From an uncultured Bacilli bacterium (lineage in GTDB: Bacteria > Bacillota_I > Bacilli_A > RF39 > UBA660), in NCBI GenBank assembly GCA_947631285.1, contig CANRKS010000052.1, positions 1-6,939 on the forward strand: a DNA stretch of 6,939 nucleotides, given 5' to 3'. The notes below the pieces were generated by a model, which saw only the letters and a program-made list of their open reading frames with translations, was not told where the DNA came from and ran no database searches. The position numbers and the translations under genes are program-made. Of this stretch, positions 1-6,315 are shown in pieces. Position 1 is the stretch's first letter; every line of letters starts with the position of its first letter.

Positions 1-37
1 AATTTTTTTATTTTTAATTTTTTCTATTATTTTACTT

Positions 38-68
38 AAAAAGAAGTGATTTTTATTTTTCACTCCTT
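38..68 (-). terminator. Intrinsic terminator of the DUF2207-like gene
   Basis: Read on the minus strand, AAGGAGTGA (60-68) pairs with TCACTTCTT (41-49) through nine base pairs including one G-U, around a ten-base A-rich loop, and runs into further T residues. The left arm lies inside the last codons of the gene and the stop codon lies in the loop, so the terminator overlaps the coding end. The stem is AT-rich and only moderately stable. Confidence 0.6.
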
Positions 69-1027
69 ACTACTGAATTATTTATAAAATACTTGTTATA
101 AAAATCATTAATTAAATTTTTATTTTGGTTGAAAATTACTGAATATATTAAATAATCTTCCCATAAAACTACTTCTTCAATTTTTCTTTTAGAATTAAGA
201 CTAAAATCCTTTAAATAATTTTTTAAACCTTCTAATTTAATATTTACTTCTTCACCCTTTTTGCTACGAAAGAAAGGATTTAAGCCTCTTTTAAAAAGGT
301 AAATAAAGAAAAATAGTGGAACAATAGAAATAATTAAAACCATTAAGATACCAATTAAAGATGCCAAAGGAATTGCAAGGGTATTATCAATATCTTCAAC
401 ACTAAATGAAAATAAAAGAAATATAGTAAAAATAATTATAAATAGAATTATGAAGATAATAAAAAGAGGTTTTGAAAATTTCATATCTTTATATTCAATT
501 AATTTTTTATTAAGGCATGAATCTTTAACAATTTTTTCTAATTCAAATTCATCAACCATTGTAATTTTACCATCTATTACTTTAGTTAATAAATATTTTT
601 CTTCTTCATCCAAAGTTATTTTATAATCTTTAATTATTATATTTTTTTCATCTAATTCAATTATACCTTTTAATTTTAAGTTAAGAAAAACACTAACTAT
701 ATCTTTTGGAAGATCTATCTTAAAATTATCGATATAACTTAATTCTAAAGGTGAATACCCTTTTAAAATATTTCGATAGTAATCTTTATTCATTTTATCA
801 TTTTTATCTAATTTATTATGATAAACAAAGTAATCAGCCAGTAAAATCATGAAAAATAAACACCCTAAAGGTATTATAATAGATAACTCTGTATCCACAA
901 TATTTATTAAAATTTCAGAAATTGTAGTTAATTCTTTAGTATTAAAAGAAATAATAACATTAATTATTAGACTTATTAAAAAAATGATAATTGTTATTTT
1001 ACCTATTAATTTAGTACTCTTTCTCAT
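53..1027 (-). CDS. Membrane protein related to the DUF2207 C-terminal region
   Basis: A 324-residue predicted integral membrane protein of unknown function. Hydrophobic segments lie at about residues 8-28, 47-68, 186-208 and 217-245. Between the second and third is a soluble, charged domain (about 75-180) with the YSPLELSYI and ...LKGIIELDE patterns that resemble the cytoplasmic winged-helix-like part of DUF2207 (YciQ-type) proteins. The C-terminal tail (about 258-305) carries GLKNYLKDF and VVLWEDYLIYSVIF, which match the DUF2207 C-terminal pattern of an aromatic-acid-x-Tyr-Leu motif before a short helix. Typical family members are about 550-650 residues with a signal peptide and a large extracellular beta domain; that domain is absent here. 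ATG at 1027 is preceded by AGAGGT about five bases upstream. It is isolated from khpB by a terminator and probably has its own promoter. The family assignment rests on recalled patterns and is less certain than those of the neighbouring genes. Confidence 0.65.
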   Translation of the reverse strand: MRKSTKLIGKITIIIFLISLIINVIISFNTKELTTISEILINIVDTELSIIIPLGCLFFMILLADYFVYHNKLDKNDKMNKDYYRNILKGYSPLELSYIDNFKIDLPKDIVSVFLNLKLKGIIELDEKNIIIKDYKITLDEEEKYLLTKVIDGKITMVDEFELEKIVKDSCLNKKLIEYKDMKFSKPLFIIFIILFIIIFTIFLLFSFSVEDIDNTLAIPLASLIGILMVLIISIVPLFFFIYLFKRGLNPFFRSKKGEEVNIKLEGLKNYLKDFSLNSKRKIEEVVLWEDYLIYSVIFNQNKNLINDFYNKYFINNSVVRSEK

Positions 1028-1074
1028 TTAAACCTCTACTTATAAATATTAGCATAAAATATTTAATTTTGCAT

Positions 1075-1101
1075 TAAAAAACTCAGGATTATTCCCAAGT
1101 T
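1075..1101 (-). terminator. Intrinsic terminator closing the rpmH-rnpA-yidC-khpB operon
   Basis: On the minus strand AACTTGGGA (1093-1101) pairs with TCCTGAGTT (1080-1088) by nine base pairs, two of them G-U, closing an ATAA tetraloop, and a run of T follows at 1076-1081. It starts eight bases after the khpB stop codon, which is the expected place for an operon terminator, and separates that operon from the DUF2207-like gene. Confidence 0.8.
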
Positions 1102-1108
1102 TTAATCT

Positions 1109-1717
1109 TTATTCAGGTTTAATGATAACATGACGATTAGGTTCTTCGCCGGTACTTTCCGTTTTAACTCCTTTAAAATTAGTTAAAACATTATGAACAA
1201 TTCTTCGATCATAAGCATTCATATTTTCTAAATGAACTTCCATGTTCGTTTTAACTACTTCTCGAGCTATATTTTTCGCTAATCTCTCTATTCTTCTTTG
1301 TTGTTTTTCGCGATAATTTTCAACATCTAATGATATATATGGTCTTACATTAAAATCGGTATTTACTTTTTGCCTTACAATATTTTCTAAGGCTTTTAAA
1401 GTATTTCCTCCCTTACCAATTAAAACAGGATTATTATTAGAATAAATTTTAACATACATGACATCTTCTCTTAATTTAGTTTCAAAATTAACAGTTAATC
1501 CCATATTTGTTAATAATTCTTCTAAGTATTCTTTAATATATTCTAATAAATCTGTTTTTAAAATGGCTGTAACATTAATAATACTATTTTTTCCAAATAG
1601 GCCATTCTTTTTTTCAGTATAATGATAATAAAAATCATCATTATTTACGTTATATTCTTCACATATTCCTGTAAGAATACTTTCTAATTCTTTTCCTTCT
1701 TTATTAATTATTTCCAT
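1109..1717 (-). CDS. khpB: RNA-binding protein KhpB (Jag/EloR, SpoIIIJ-associated)
   Basis: A cytoplasmic RNA-binding protein of 202 residues with the full Jag architecture. The Jag-N domain is at about 1-50 (KKNGLFGKNS at 37-46). A type II KH domain follows at about 75-133 with its GxxG loop as GKGG (101-104), and then a R3H domain at about 138-202 with the RxxxH signature as R171-H175 and the family ending ESTGEEPNRHVII. In Firmicutes KhpB pairs with KhpA, binds many transcripts and links to cell elongation and division. The family is normally encoded directly after yidC, as here. ATG at 1717 has AGAGGT about seven bases upstream and overlaps the end of yidC by 14 bases, which suggests translational coupling. 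Length is at the short end for the family, but no domain is missing. Confidence 0.95.
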   Translation of the reverse strand: MEIINKEGKELESILTGICEEYNVNNDDFYYHYTEKKNGLFGKNSIINVTAILKTDLLEYIKEYLEELLTNMGLTVNFETKLREDVMYVKIYSNNNPVLIGKGGNTLKALENIVRQKVNTDFNVRPYISLDVENYREKQQRRIERLAKNIAREVVKTNMEVHLENMNAYDRRIVHNVLTNFKGVKTESTGEEPNRHVIIKPE

Positions 1718-2735
1718 ACTTAAGACCTCTTTTAACTTCTAATTTTTCTTTTATTTTCTTTTTATTCTCTTTATTTTTATTATTTTTTTTATCCCCAGTT
1801 AATTTTTTAAAGATAAATGTTTGAATAGCTATAAATGCATAAGTAATAATCCAGTAAAAGGCAAGCGCCGTTGTTAATGAGAAGGATGTAATAACAATTA
1901 TAACAACCATTATATTAGTCATCATATTCATTTGACCTTGCATTTCTTTTGATTGAGATCCTTGATTTACAGAACTCATAGAATATTTAAATGAGAAATA
2001 AGTAGAAGCAGCGATTAAAATAATTAAGATAATATATAAATAATTTCCTTCTGAAAGACCAACATATGGAGTCATTCCTAAATTAAATCCTAATAATTTA
2101 TCTTCAAATATTGCTGGTACTCGGTTAATAGCTTGTAAAAAGGCGAAGAATAATGGAAGTTGTAAGAAAGCTACTAGACAACCGGCCATTGGCTTCACAT
2201 TATACTTTTTATAGATTTCCATCATTTCTTGACTTTTTAACATCATTGAATCTCGATCTTCTCGTCCCCGGTATTTATACTCTAGCTTTTGAATTTCTTG
2301 ATTCACTTTTTGCATATTCTTACTTTGCTTTTGCGTTTTATATGAGAATGGAACAAGGATGATTCTAATTAAAAGTCCAACAATAATTAATGATATACCC
2401 ATATTTTTTACTAAACCGCCTAGTTTTAAAATTAAATAGGCAAGAGGTTTTACAAATAATAATTCCCAAATACCAGATGTTTTATTAGAATTAATTTTAA
2501 ATTCACTACATTTTGGTAATTTTTCAAGAGGTATTTTTAACTCTTTACTATGTTCTTTATAAATATTATATAAATCTTGTTCTTCTGGTTGACATAATAT
2601 ATTATTAGGTAAGTTTTGGCCCGTTTTTTCATATTGAATTATTTTTTTATCATCTTGTAAATAGTCACTAGCCCCACATCCACTTGTAAGTAAAATAGCA
2701 AATATTAAAAATAACGTTAATAATTTATTTTTCAT
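1704..2735 (-). CDS. yidC: Membrane protein insertase YidC (SpoIIIJ/OxaA type), lipoprotein
   Basis: Inserts and folds membrane proteins, alone or with SecYEG. The 343-residue protein has a lipoprotein signal peptide ending in the lipobox LTSGC, with C20 as the predicted lipidated residue. After an extracytoplasmic stretch (21-90) come five membrane segments at about 95-130, 183-203, 231-248, 270-287 and 288-308. The groove arginine is R124 in GLLIRIILVPF, followed by a cytoplasmic coiled region (131-180). NVKPMAGCLVAFLQLPLF (179-196) matches the highly conserved NP-AGC-P-Q-P pattern of Gram-positive YidC. The C-terminus is Lys/Asn-rich (311-343), as in family members that bind ribosomes. The extracytoplasmic stretch is longer than in B. 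subtilis SpoIIIJ and holds C48 and C76, a possible disulfide pair. ATG at 2735 has AAAGGAGA well placed upstream and overlaps the end of rnpA by 11 bases. Confidence 0.95.
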   Translation of the reverse strand: MKNKLLTLFLIFAILLTSGCGASDYLQDDKKIIQYEKTGQNLPNNILCQPEEQDLYNIYKEHSKELKIPLEKLPKCSEFKINSNKTSGIWELLFVKPLAYLILKLGGLVKNMGISLIIVGLLIRIILVPFSYKTQKQSKNMQKVNQEIQKLEYKYRGREDRDSMMLKSQEMMEIYKKYNVKPMAGCLVAFLQLPLFFAFLQAINRVPAIFEDKLLGFNLGMTPYVGLSEGNYLYIILIILIAASTYFSFKYSMSSVNQGSQSKEMQGQMNMMTNIMVVIIVITSFSLTTALAFYWIITYAFIAIQTFIFKKLTGDKKNNKNKENKKKIKEKLEVKRGLKYGNN

Positions 2736-3063
2736 GAGATTCTCCTTTATTTATTAAACTAACAAGTACTTCTTCCATCTTAGAATAAGATAAATTTAAT
2801 ACTTCCTTCTTACATATTATAATATAATTGTGATAATTTGGAAATAGGGAGGCGTTGTTACTAATTATATTTCTAACTTGTCTTTTTATTTTATTTCTTG
2901 TTACAGCCTTTCCCACTTTTTTTCCAACAGCAATCCCATAATTATTTTTAATAAAGTCTTTCTTTAGATAATAAATAATAAAATATTCATTTTTAATTTT
3001 TGTTCCTTTATTAATTATATCATTAAATAATATATTAGACTTAACAACATCTCTTTTTTTCAT
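2725..3063 (-). CDS. rnpA: Ribonuclease P protein component
   Basis: Protein subunit of RNase P, which together with the rnpB RNA removes 5' leaders from pre-tRNAs. It has 112 residues, a normal length. The conserved basic RNR helix is visible as KKVGKAVTRNKIKRQVR (48-64), with R56, N57, K60 and R61 in the family positions, and the N-terminal F-x-x-I-x-x-x-G pattern is present as FNDIINKG (13-20). It lies 22 bases after rpmH and overlaps yidC by 11 bases, the usual order at bacterial origins. The ATG at 3063 has no Shine-Dalgarno sequence: the bases before it are a T-run belonging to a terminator-like hairpin. Translation may therefore depend on ribosomes finishing rpmH. Confidence 0.95.
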   Translation of the reverse strand: MKKRDVVKSNILFNDIINKGTKIKNEYFIIYYLKKDFIKNNYGIAVGKKVGKAVTRNKIKRQVRNIISNNASLFPNYHNYIIICKKEVLNLSYSKMEEVLVSLINKGESHEK

Positions 3064-3067
3064 AATT

Positions 3068-3106
3068 AAAAAAACACGTAAGAAACTATTTTGTTAATTC
3101 CTTACG
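3068..3106 (-). terminator. Terminator-like hairpin (attenuator) between rpmH and rnpA
   Basis: On the minus strand CGTAAGGAA (3098-3106) pairs with TTTCTTACG (3077-3085), nine base pairs with one G-U, around a 12-base loop that contains the rpmH stop codon. A run of seven T (3068-3074) follows within a few bases, just before the rnpA start. Inferred role: partial termination, so that the first gene is expressed more than the rest. Terminating ribosomes on rpmH would cover the left arm and could open the hairpin. Confidence 0.65.
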
Positions 3107-3208
3107 ACCTTTTCTACGACGATTATTAATAATCTTTGTTCCTTTACGAGCAAAGAAACCATGCTTTTTCGCTTTTTTACGATTATTTGGTTGATATGTT
3201 CTTTTCAT
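3086..3208 (-). CDS. rpmH: Large ribosomal subunit protein L34 (bL34), shortened
   Basis: A 40-residue, very basic protein of the 50S subunit. It begins with the near-invariant [11 protein letters not shown] and [10 protein letters not shown] and ends in [11 protein letters not shown], which makes the call secure despite the small size. Compared with the common 44-residue form, about four residues are missing in the loop between the STK-like and RRRKGRK segments (usually NGRKVLA, here IINN). ATG at 3208 has AGAGGTGG about eight bases upstream. It is the first gene of the minus-strand operon, with a strong promoter immediately before it and a terminator-like hairpin on its stop codon. Confidence 0.96.
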   Translation of the reverse strand: MKRTYQPNNRKKAKKHGFFARKGTKIINNRRRKGRKELTK

Positions 3209-3243
3209 TCTGATTCCACCTCTTTCTTCAAGTAAGCGCTCTT

Positions 3244-3273
3244 ATTATAATATTAATAAGGTTAAGATGTCAA
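3244..3273 (-). promoter_or_regulatory. Sigma-A-type promoter of the rpmH operon
   Basis: On the minus strand an exact TTGACA (3268-3273) and an exact TATAAT (3244-3249) are separated by 18 bases. Transcription would begin near 3237, giving a leader of about 30 bases with the rpmH ribosome binding site in it. This is the best promoter in the window and fits the high demand for L34. Confidence 0.85.
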
Positions 3274-3298
3274 GAAAATACTAGTATTAAAGCCTTAT

Positions 3299-3581
3299 TT
3301 ATTAACATAAAAAAATTTATTTTAACTAATAAATTATGTCATGTTGAAAATTAAACAGTTATTAACATCATTTTCGTTAATAAAATGGGAAAAATTATTA
3401 ATAAAATTATTGGAACATTCCAATAAAAATTAACTTTTCAACACTTTCAACAATTTATAAATATTATCTTCTTCGTTAATAAGTGGAAAAGTTAAAAAAA
3501 TTTTGTTGAAAATGTTAATAACTTTGTGTATTATAGATTCTATCTACAAATAGTGTGTGGAAAACTTGTTATTTATTAACA
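3299..3581. other. oriC: oriC, upstream DnaA-box region between rpmH and dnaA
   Basis: Non-coding, AT-rich stretch between the divergent rpmH and dnaA promoters. It holds many 9-mers resembling the DnaA box TTATNCACA. Exact TTATTAACA occurs at 3299-3307, 3359-3367 and 3573-3581, and its complement at 3513-3521. TTTTCAACA is at 3435-3443, with its complement at 3342-3350 and 3504-3512. CTTTCAACA is at 3444-3452, TTTTCCACA (complement) at 3556-3564, and weaker forms are at 3375-3383, 3474-3482, 3482-3490 and 3525-3533. Two pairs abut with no spacer (3435-3452 and 3504-3521, opposite orientations). Position next to dnaA and divergence of all genes from here support replication initiation. Box identity is inferred from repetition and position; affinity cannot be judged. 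Confidence 0.88.
3407..3426. repeat. Operator-like palindrome within oriC
   Basis: TTATTGGAA (3407-3415) and TTCCAATAA (3418-3426) are perfect inverted 9-base arms around CA. It does not match a DnaA box. The short spacer makes it a better candidate for a dimeric protein site than for an RNA hairpin, and there is no T-run after it. The binding protein is not recognised. Confidence 0.6.
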
Positions 3582-3597
3582 ACAAATGATTTTTTTC

Positions 3598-3627
3598 TTG
3601 TATTTAAAATTACTTTAATGTTACAAT
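3598..3627 (+). promoter_or_regulatory. Candidate dnaA promoter (extended -10)
   Basis: TACAAT at 3622-3627 is preceded by TG at 3619-3620 with one base between, giving an extended -10 element. A weak -35 (TTGTAT, 3598-3603) lies 18 bases upstream. The leader to the TTG start would be about 37 bases. The last upstream DnaA box (3573-3581) lies just ahead of the -35, which would permit autorepression by DnaA as known in B. subtilis. Confidence 0.45.
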
Positions 3628-3670
3628 TATTTTGGGATAGGTATCATATAAAGAAGCGGGGTGAGGTATT

Positions 3671-5026
3671 TTGAAAACACAAGAAATTTTTGATAAATTT
3701 TTAGCAGAAATTCAAGAACAAGTTAGTCCAACTACGTATGCAACCTGGTTTAAAGGGCTAGAACTTATTAGTATGGATGATAAAACTATAACTTTAAAAG
3801 TACCTCTTGCCGTTCATAAACAAATCTTAAAATTACAATATTTAGATTTGATTGATGATACCCTATATTCTTTAACAGGAATTAATTATGAATTAACCTT
3901 ATTAACTGAAGATGAAATTTTAGAAAAAGATAATAAAACTTTAGAAGAAGCTATTGAAGAAGAATATCAAACAGTTGAATGGAACACTAATCTTAATCCT
4001 AATTTAAATTTTGATAATTATGTTGTAGGAGAATCTAATAGACTTGCCTTTATTTCCGCGATGAATGTTGCTCAAGCACCAGGAACTACTCGTAATCCCT
4101 TATTTATTTATGGAAGAAGTGGAATTGGTAAGACTCATTTAATGCATGCGATTGGTAATTATATTACCGAACATTCCAATAAAAAAGTATTATATACCAC
4201 GAGTAATGACTTCCGCGATGAATATGTTGGAATATCTAAAATGGATTCAGGAAAAGATACTTTAAAATACGCTAATAACTTTAAAAATAAATATCGAAAT
4301 GTTGATGTTTTAATTATTGATGATATTCAGTTTTTAGTCGGAGCTGAATTAACGCAACAAGAATTCTTTCATACATTTGAGGCCTTACATCAGGCTAATA
4401 AACAAATTATTATTTCTAGTGATCGAAGTCCAGATGATTTAAAAAAGATTGAAGATAGACTTAGAAGTAGATTTGCCTGGGGTTTACCAGTAGATATATA
4501 TCCACCTGATTTTGAATTACGGTGTGAAATAATTAAACAAAAACTACAAAATACAAGTATTAAAGATAAAATAAATAAAGATGTAATTGAATATATTGCT
4601 AATGCTTGTCCTAATGATGTAAGACATATCGAAGGCACGATTAATAGATTACTTGCTTATACAGCGATGATGACACCAGAAGTCATTAACTTAGATTTTG
4701 CCGTAGAAGCTTTAAAAGATTATGTTAATACCAATATTTATCAAGAAAATACTATATCTCATATTCAAAAAGTAGTCGCCGACTTTTTCAAAATAACGGT
4801 AGAGGATTTAAAAAGTAAAAGAAGGAGCAATAATATAGCTAAACCAAGGCATATTGCCATGTACTTATGTCGAATTGAAACAGAAGAAAATCTCGCCAAA
4901 ATAGGATTAGAGTTTGGGGGAAGAGATCATTCAACAGTCGTAGCTAGTTGTGAAAAAATAAAAAATGATTTAAAAAATAATGCTACACTTAATGAAATGT
5001 TAAAAGAGATAAAAGCAAAGTTATAA
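3671..5026 (+). CDS. dnaA: Chromosomal replication initiator protein DnaA
   Basis: AAA+ initiator that binds DnaA boxes, opens the origin and recruits the helicase. It has 451 residues with all four domains: domain I about 1-80 (SPTTYATWFKGL, 19-30), a short acidic linker about 81-105, the AAA+ domain about 110-350, and the DNA-binding domain about 360-451. Walker A is GRSGIGKT (148-155), Walker B LIIDD (214-218), box VII EDRLRSRF (261-268), and sensor II lies at NDVRHIEG (315-322). The DnaA signature FGGRDHSTV is at 415-423. The start is TTG at 3671: a TGA stop lies in frame at 3662-3664, the next Met is residue 35 inside domain I, and GAGGT sits just upstream with short spacing. Such a weak start may limit DnaA supply. 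DnaA-box-like clusters flank the gene on both sides. Confidence 0.98.
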   Translation: MKTQEIFDKFLAEIQEQVSPTTYATWFKGLELISMDDKTITLKVPLAVHKQILKLQYLDLIDDTLYSLTGINYELTLLTEDEILEKDNKTLEEAIEEEYQTVEWNTNLNPNLNFDNYVVGESNRLAFISAMNVAQAPGTTRNPLFIYGRSGIGKTHLMHAIGNYITEHSNKKVLYTTSNDFRDEYVGISKMDSGKDTLKYANNFKNKYRNVDVLIIDDIQFLVGAELTQQEFFHTFEALHQANKQIIISSDRSPDDLKKIEDRLRSRFAWGLPVDIYPPDFELRCEIIKQKLQNTSIKDKINKDVIEYIANACPNDVRHIEGTINRLLAYTAMMTPEVINLDFAVEALKDYVNTNIYQENTISHIQKVVADFFKITVEDLKSKRRSNNIAKPRHIAMYLCRIETEENLAKIGLEFGGRDHSTVVASCEKIKNDLKNNATLNEMLKEIKAKL

Positions 5027-5069
5027 CAATGTTTAGAAAAATAGAGGTATTTTTAAAGAAAGTTTTCAG

Positions 5070-5127
5070 ATATTAACACTTTTCAACATTAATAACACTA
5101 TAATAAAAAAAATATTAATAATAAAAA
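5070..5127. other. Downstream origin part: DnaA-box cluster and candidate unwinding element
   Basis: Between dnaA and dnaN, three box-like 9-mers in one orientation are almost contiguous: ATATTAACA (5070-5078), TTTTCAACA (5080-5088) and TTAATAACA (5089-5097). They are followed by 29 consecutive A/T bases (5099-5127). This matches the B. subtilis layout, in which the boxes and unwinding site between dnaA and dnaN form the second half of a bipartite origin. A clear DnaA-trio repeat is not visible beside the boxes, so the precise unwinding site is uncertain. Confidence 0.7.
5099..5104 (+). promoter_or_regulatory. Possible -10 element of a dnaN promoter
   Basis: An exact TATAAT lies 39 bases before the dnaN start. 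The nearest -35-like TTAACA (5073-5078) is 20 bases away, longer than usual, and lies in a DnaA-box-like sequence. In this A/T-rich stretch the hexamer may be chance. dnaN could equally be read from the dnaA promoter, since no terminator separates the two genes. Confidence 0.3.
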
Positions 5128-5143
5128 GAAAGAAGGATGAAAA

Positions 5144-6262
5144 ATGAAATTTGTTATTGATAAGAATATTTTATTAGAGGCTCTTACTAATGTAACAAGA
5201 GCTATTGGAGCTAGAACGACTATTCCTATATTAAATGGAATAAAATTTGATTTAACTAAGGAAGGATTAAATTTATTAGCTAGTGATTCTGAATTAACAA
5301 TTAAAGTATTTATCCCAGAAACAGATATTAAAAAAATAGAAAAATGTGGAAACATGATAATTCAAAGTAAATATATATTAGAAATAATTAGAAAGATGCC
5401 ATCTGATGTTATTTATTTTGATACTGAAGATACAAGTAAAATAAAAATATATACTGATAATAATGAATATAATTTGAATTGTTATGATATAAATGATTAT
5501 CCTCATATTTCTTTAGAAGAATCTAAAGAACCAATTGAAATAAAGGCAGAAGTATTAAAAAGTATAATTAATGAAACGGTTTATGCTGTTTCTACCCAAG
5601 AAGTTAGACCTTTATTAACAGGTATAAATTTAAAAATAATCGGTGATAATTTAGAATGTATTGCTACTGACTCATATCGTTTAGCGAAAAAAAATGTTAA
5701 ATTAGATAAAATTGTTAACAATACAGTTAATATTGTTATTCCGGGCAAAAGTATTAGTGAATTAGAAAAGATGTTAGATTTAGAAGATAATGTGATTATG
5801 CATATTTTTAATAATAAAATTCTTTTTAAATATAAAAATATTGAATTTCAAACTAATCTTTTAAGTGGAACATATCCTGATACAAATCATTTTATTCCTT
5901 CTGAATTTGCTTATATGATTAACTTAGATTTAAAATCATTTAATGATGCCGTTGATCGGGCTAGTCTTCTTGCCCAAAGTAAAGATAAAAATATTGTCAG
6001 AGTTTTAGTTGATGGTAAGGTTATGATTGTTTCTTCAATTGCTTCAGAAATAGGTAAGACCGAAGAAAAAATAGCTATTGAATGTAGTAATAAAGAAAAA
6101 TTAGAAATTGCTTTTTCTTCAAGATATATGCTTGAAGCTTTAAAAGTTATTAAGGATGATAATATTTTGCTTCTTATTAATAGTGATGATAAACCTATAT
6201 TAATAAAATCGGTCAAAGATGAATCTTTAATTGAATTAATTTTACCAGTTAAAACATATTAA
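5144..6262 (+). CDS. dnaN: DNA polymerase III beta subunit (sliding clamp)
   Basis: Forms the ring-shaped dimer that tethers DNA polymerase III and other partners to DNA. It has 372 residues, close to the 378 of B. subtilis, with the three repeated clamp domains of about 120 residues each. Recognisable patterns are RTTIPILNGI (24-33), VRPLLTGI (154-161), ATDSYRLA (174-181), SGTYPD (241-246) and the C-terminal LILPVKTY (365-372), which lines the partner-binding pocket. ATG at 5144 follows AGAAGG with seven bases spacing. It lies 117 bases after dnaA and ends before a strong terminator, so dnaA and dnaN form a two-gene unit. The usual Bacilli partners yaaA, recF and gyrB do not follow. Confidence 0.98.
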   Translation: MKFVIDKNILLEALTNVTRAIGARTTIPILNGIKFDLTKEGLNLLASDSELTIKVFIPETDIKKIEKCGNMIIQSKYILEIIRKMPSDVIYFDTEDTSKIKIYTDNNEYNLNCYDINDYPHISLEESKEPIEIKAEVLKSIINETVYAVSTQEVRPLLTGINLKIIGDNLECIATDSYRLAKKNVKLDKIVNNTVNIVIPGKSISELEKMLDLEDNVIMHIFNNKILFKYKNIEFQTNLLSGTYPDTNHFIPSEFAYMINLDLKSFNDAVDRASLLAQSKDKNIVRVLVDGKVMIVSSIASEIGKTEEKIAIECSNKEKLEIAFSSRYMLEALKVIKDDNILLLINSDDKPILIKSVKDESLIELILPVKTY

Positions 6263-6273
6263 AATAAAATTTT

Positions 6274-6306
6274 AAAAGAGATCTTTAATAAAAAAGGTCT
6301 TTTTTT
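6274..6306 (+). terminator. Intrinsic terminator after dnaN
   Basis: AGATCTTT (6279-6286) pairs with AAAGGTCT (6293-6300), eight base pairs with one T-G, around a six-base loop. Flanking A bases (6274-6277) can pair with the following T-run (6300-6306). It begins 11 bases after the dnaN stop codon and closes the dnaA-dnaN unit. Confidence 0.85.
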
Positions 6307-6315
6307 ATTAAAAAA

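Noticed and set aside
849..1031. 60-residue reading frame on the plus strand
   Set aside because: It lies opposite the membrane-segment codons of the DUF2207-like gene, has no ribosome binding site and no recognisable pattern; a shadow frame.
2153..2362. 69-residue reading frame on the plus strand inside yidC
   Set aside because: Fully antisense to well-conserved yidC sequence, with no homology pattern.
3209..3670. parS site for ParB/Spo0J near the origin
   Set aside because: No match to the TGTTTCACGTGAAACA-type sequence is present in this interval or elsewhere in the window.
4390..4638. 82-residue minus-strand frame inside dnaA
   Set aside because: Antisense to the conserved AAA+ domain of dnaA; no independent signals.
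5037..5054. AAAAATA / TATTTTT hairpin after dnaA as a terminator
   Set aside because: The stem is purely A/T with no proper T-run after it, and dnaN is probably co-transcribed with dnaA.
5098..5130. DnaA-trio repeat next to the downstream boxes
   Set aside because: The A/T run does not keep the expected three-base pattern beyond one or two triplets in any phase I tried by eye.
5098..5355. 85-residue minus-strand frame over the dnaN start
   Set aside because: Antisense to dnaN and the A/T-rich origin element; hydrophobic ends arise from A-rich codons on the other strand.
5911..6216. 101-residue minus-strand frame inside dnaN
   Set aside because: Antisense to the third clamp domain; no ribosome site or family pattern.
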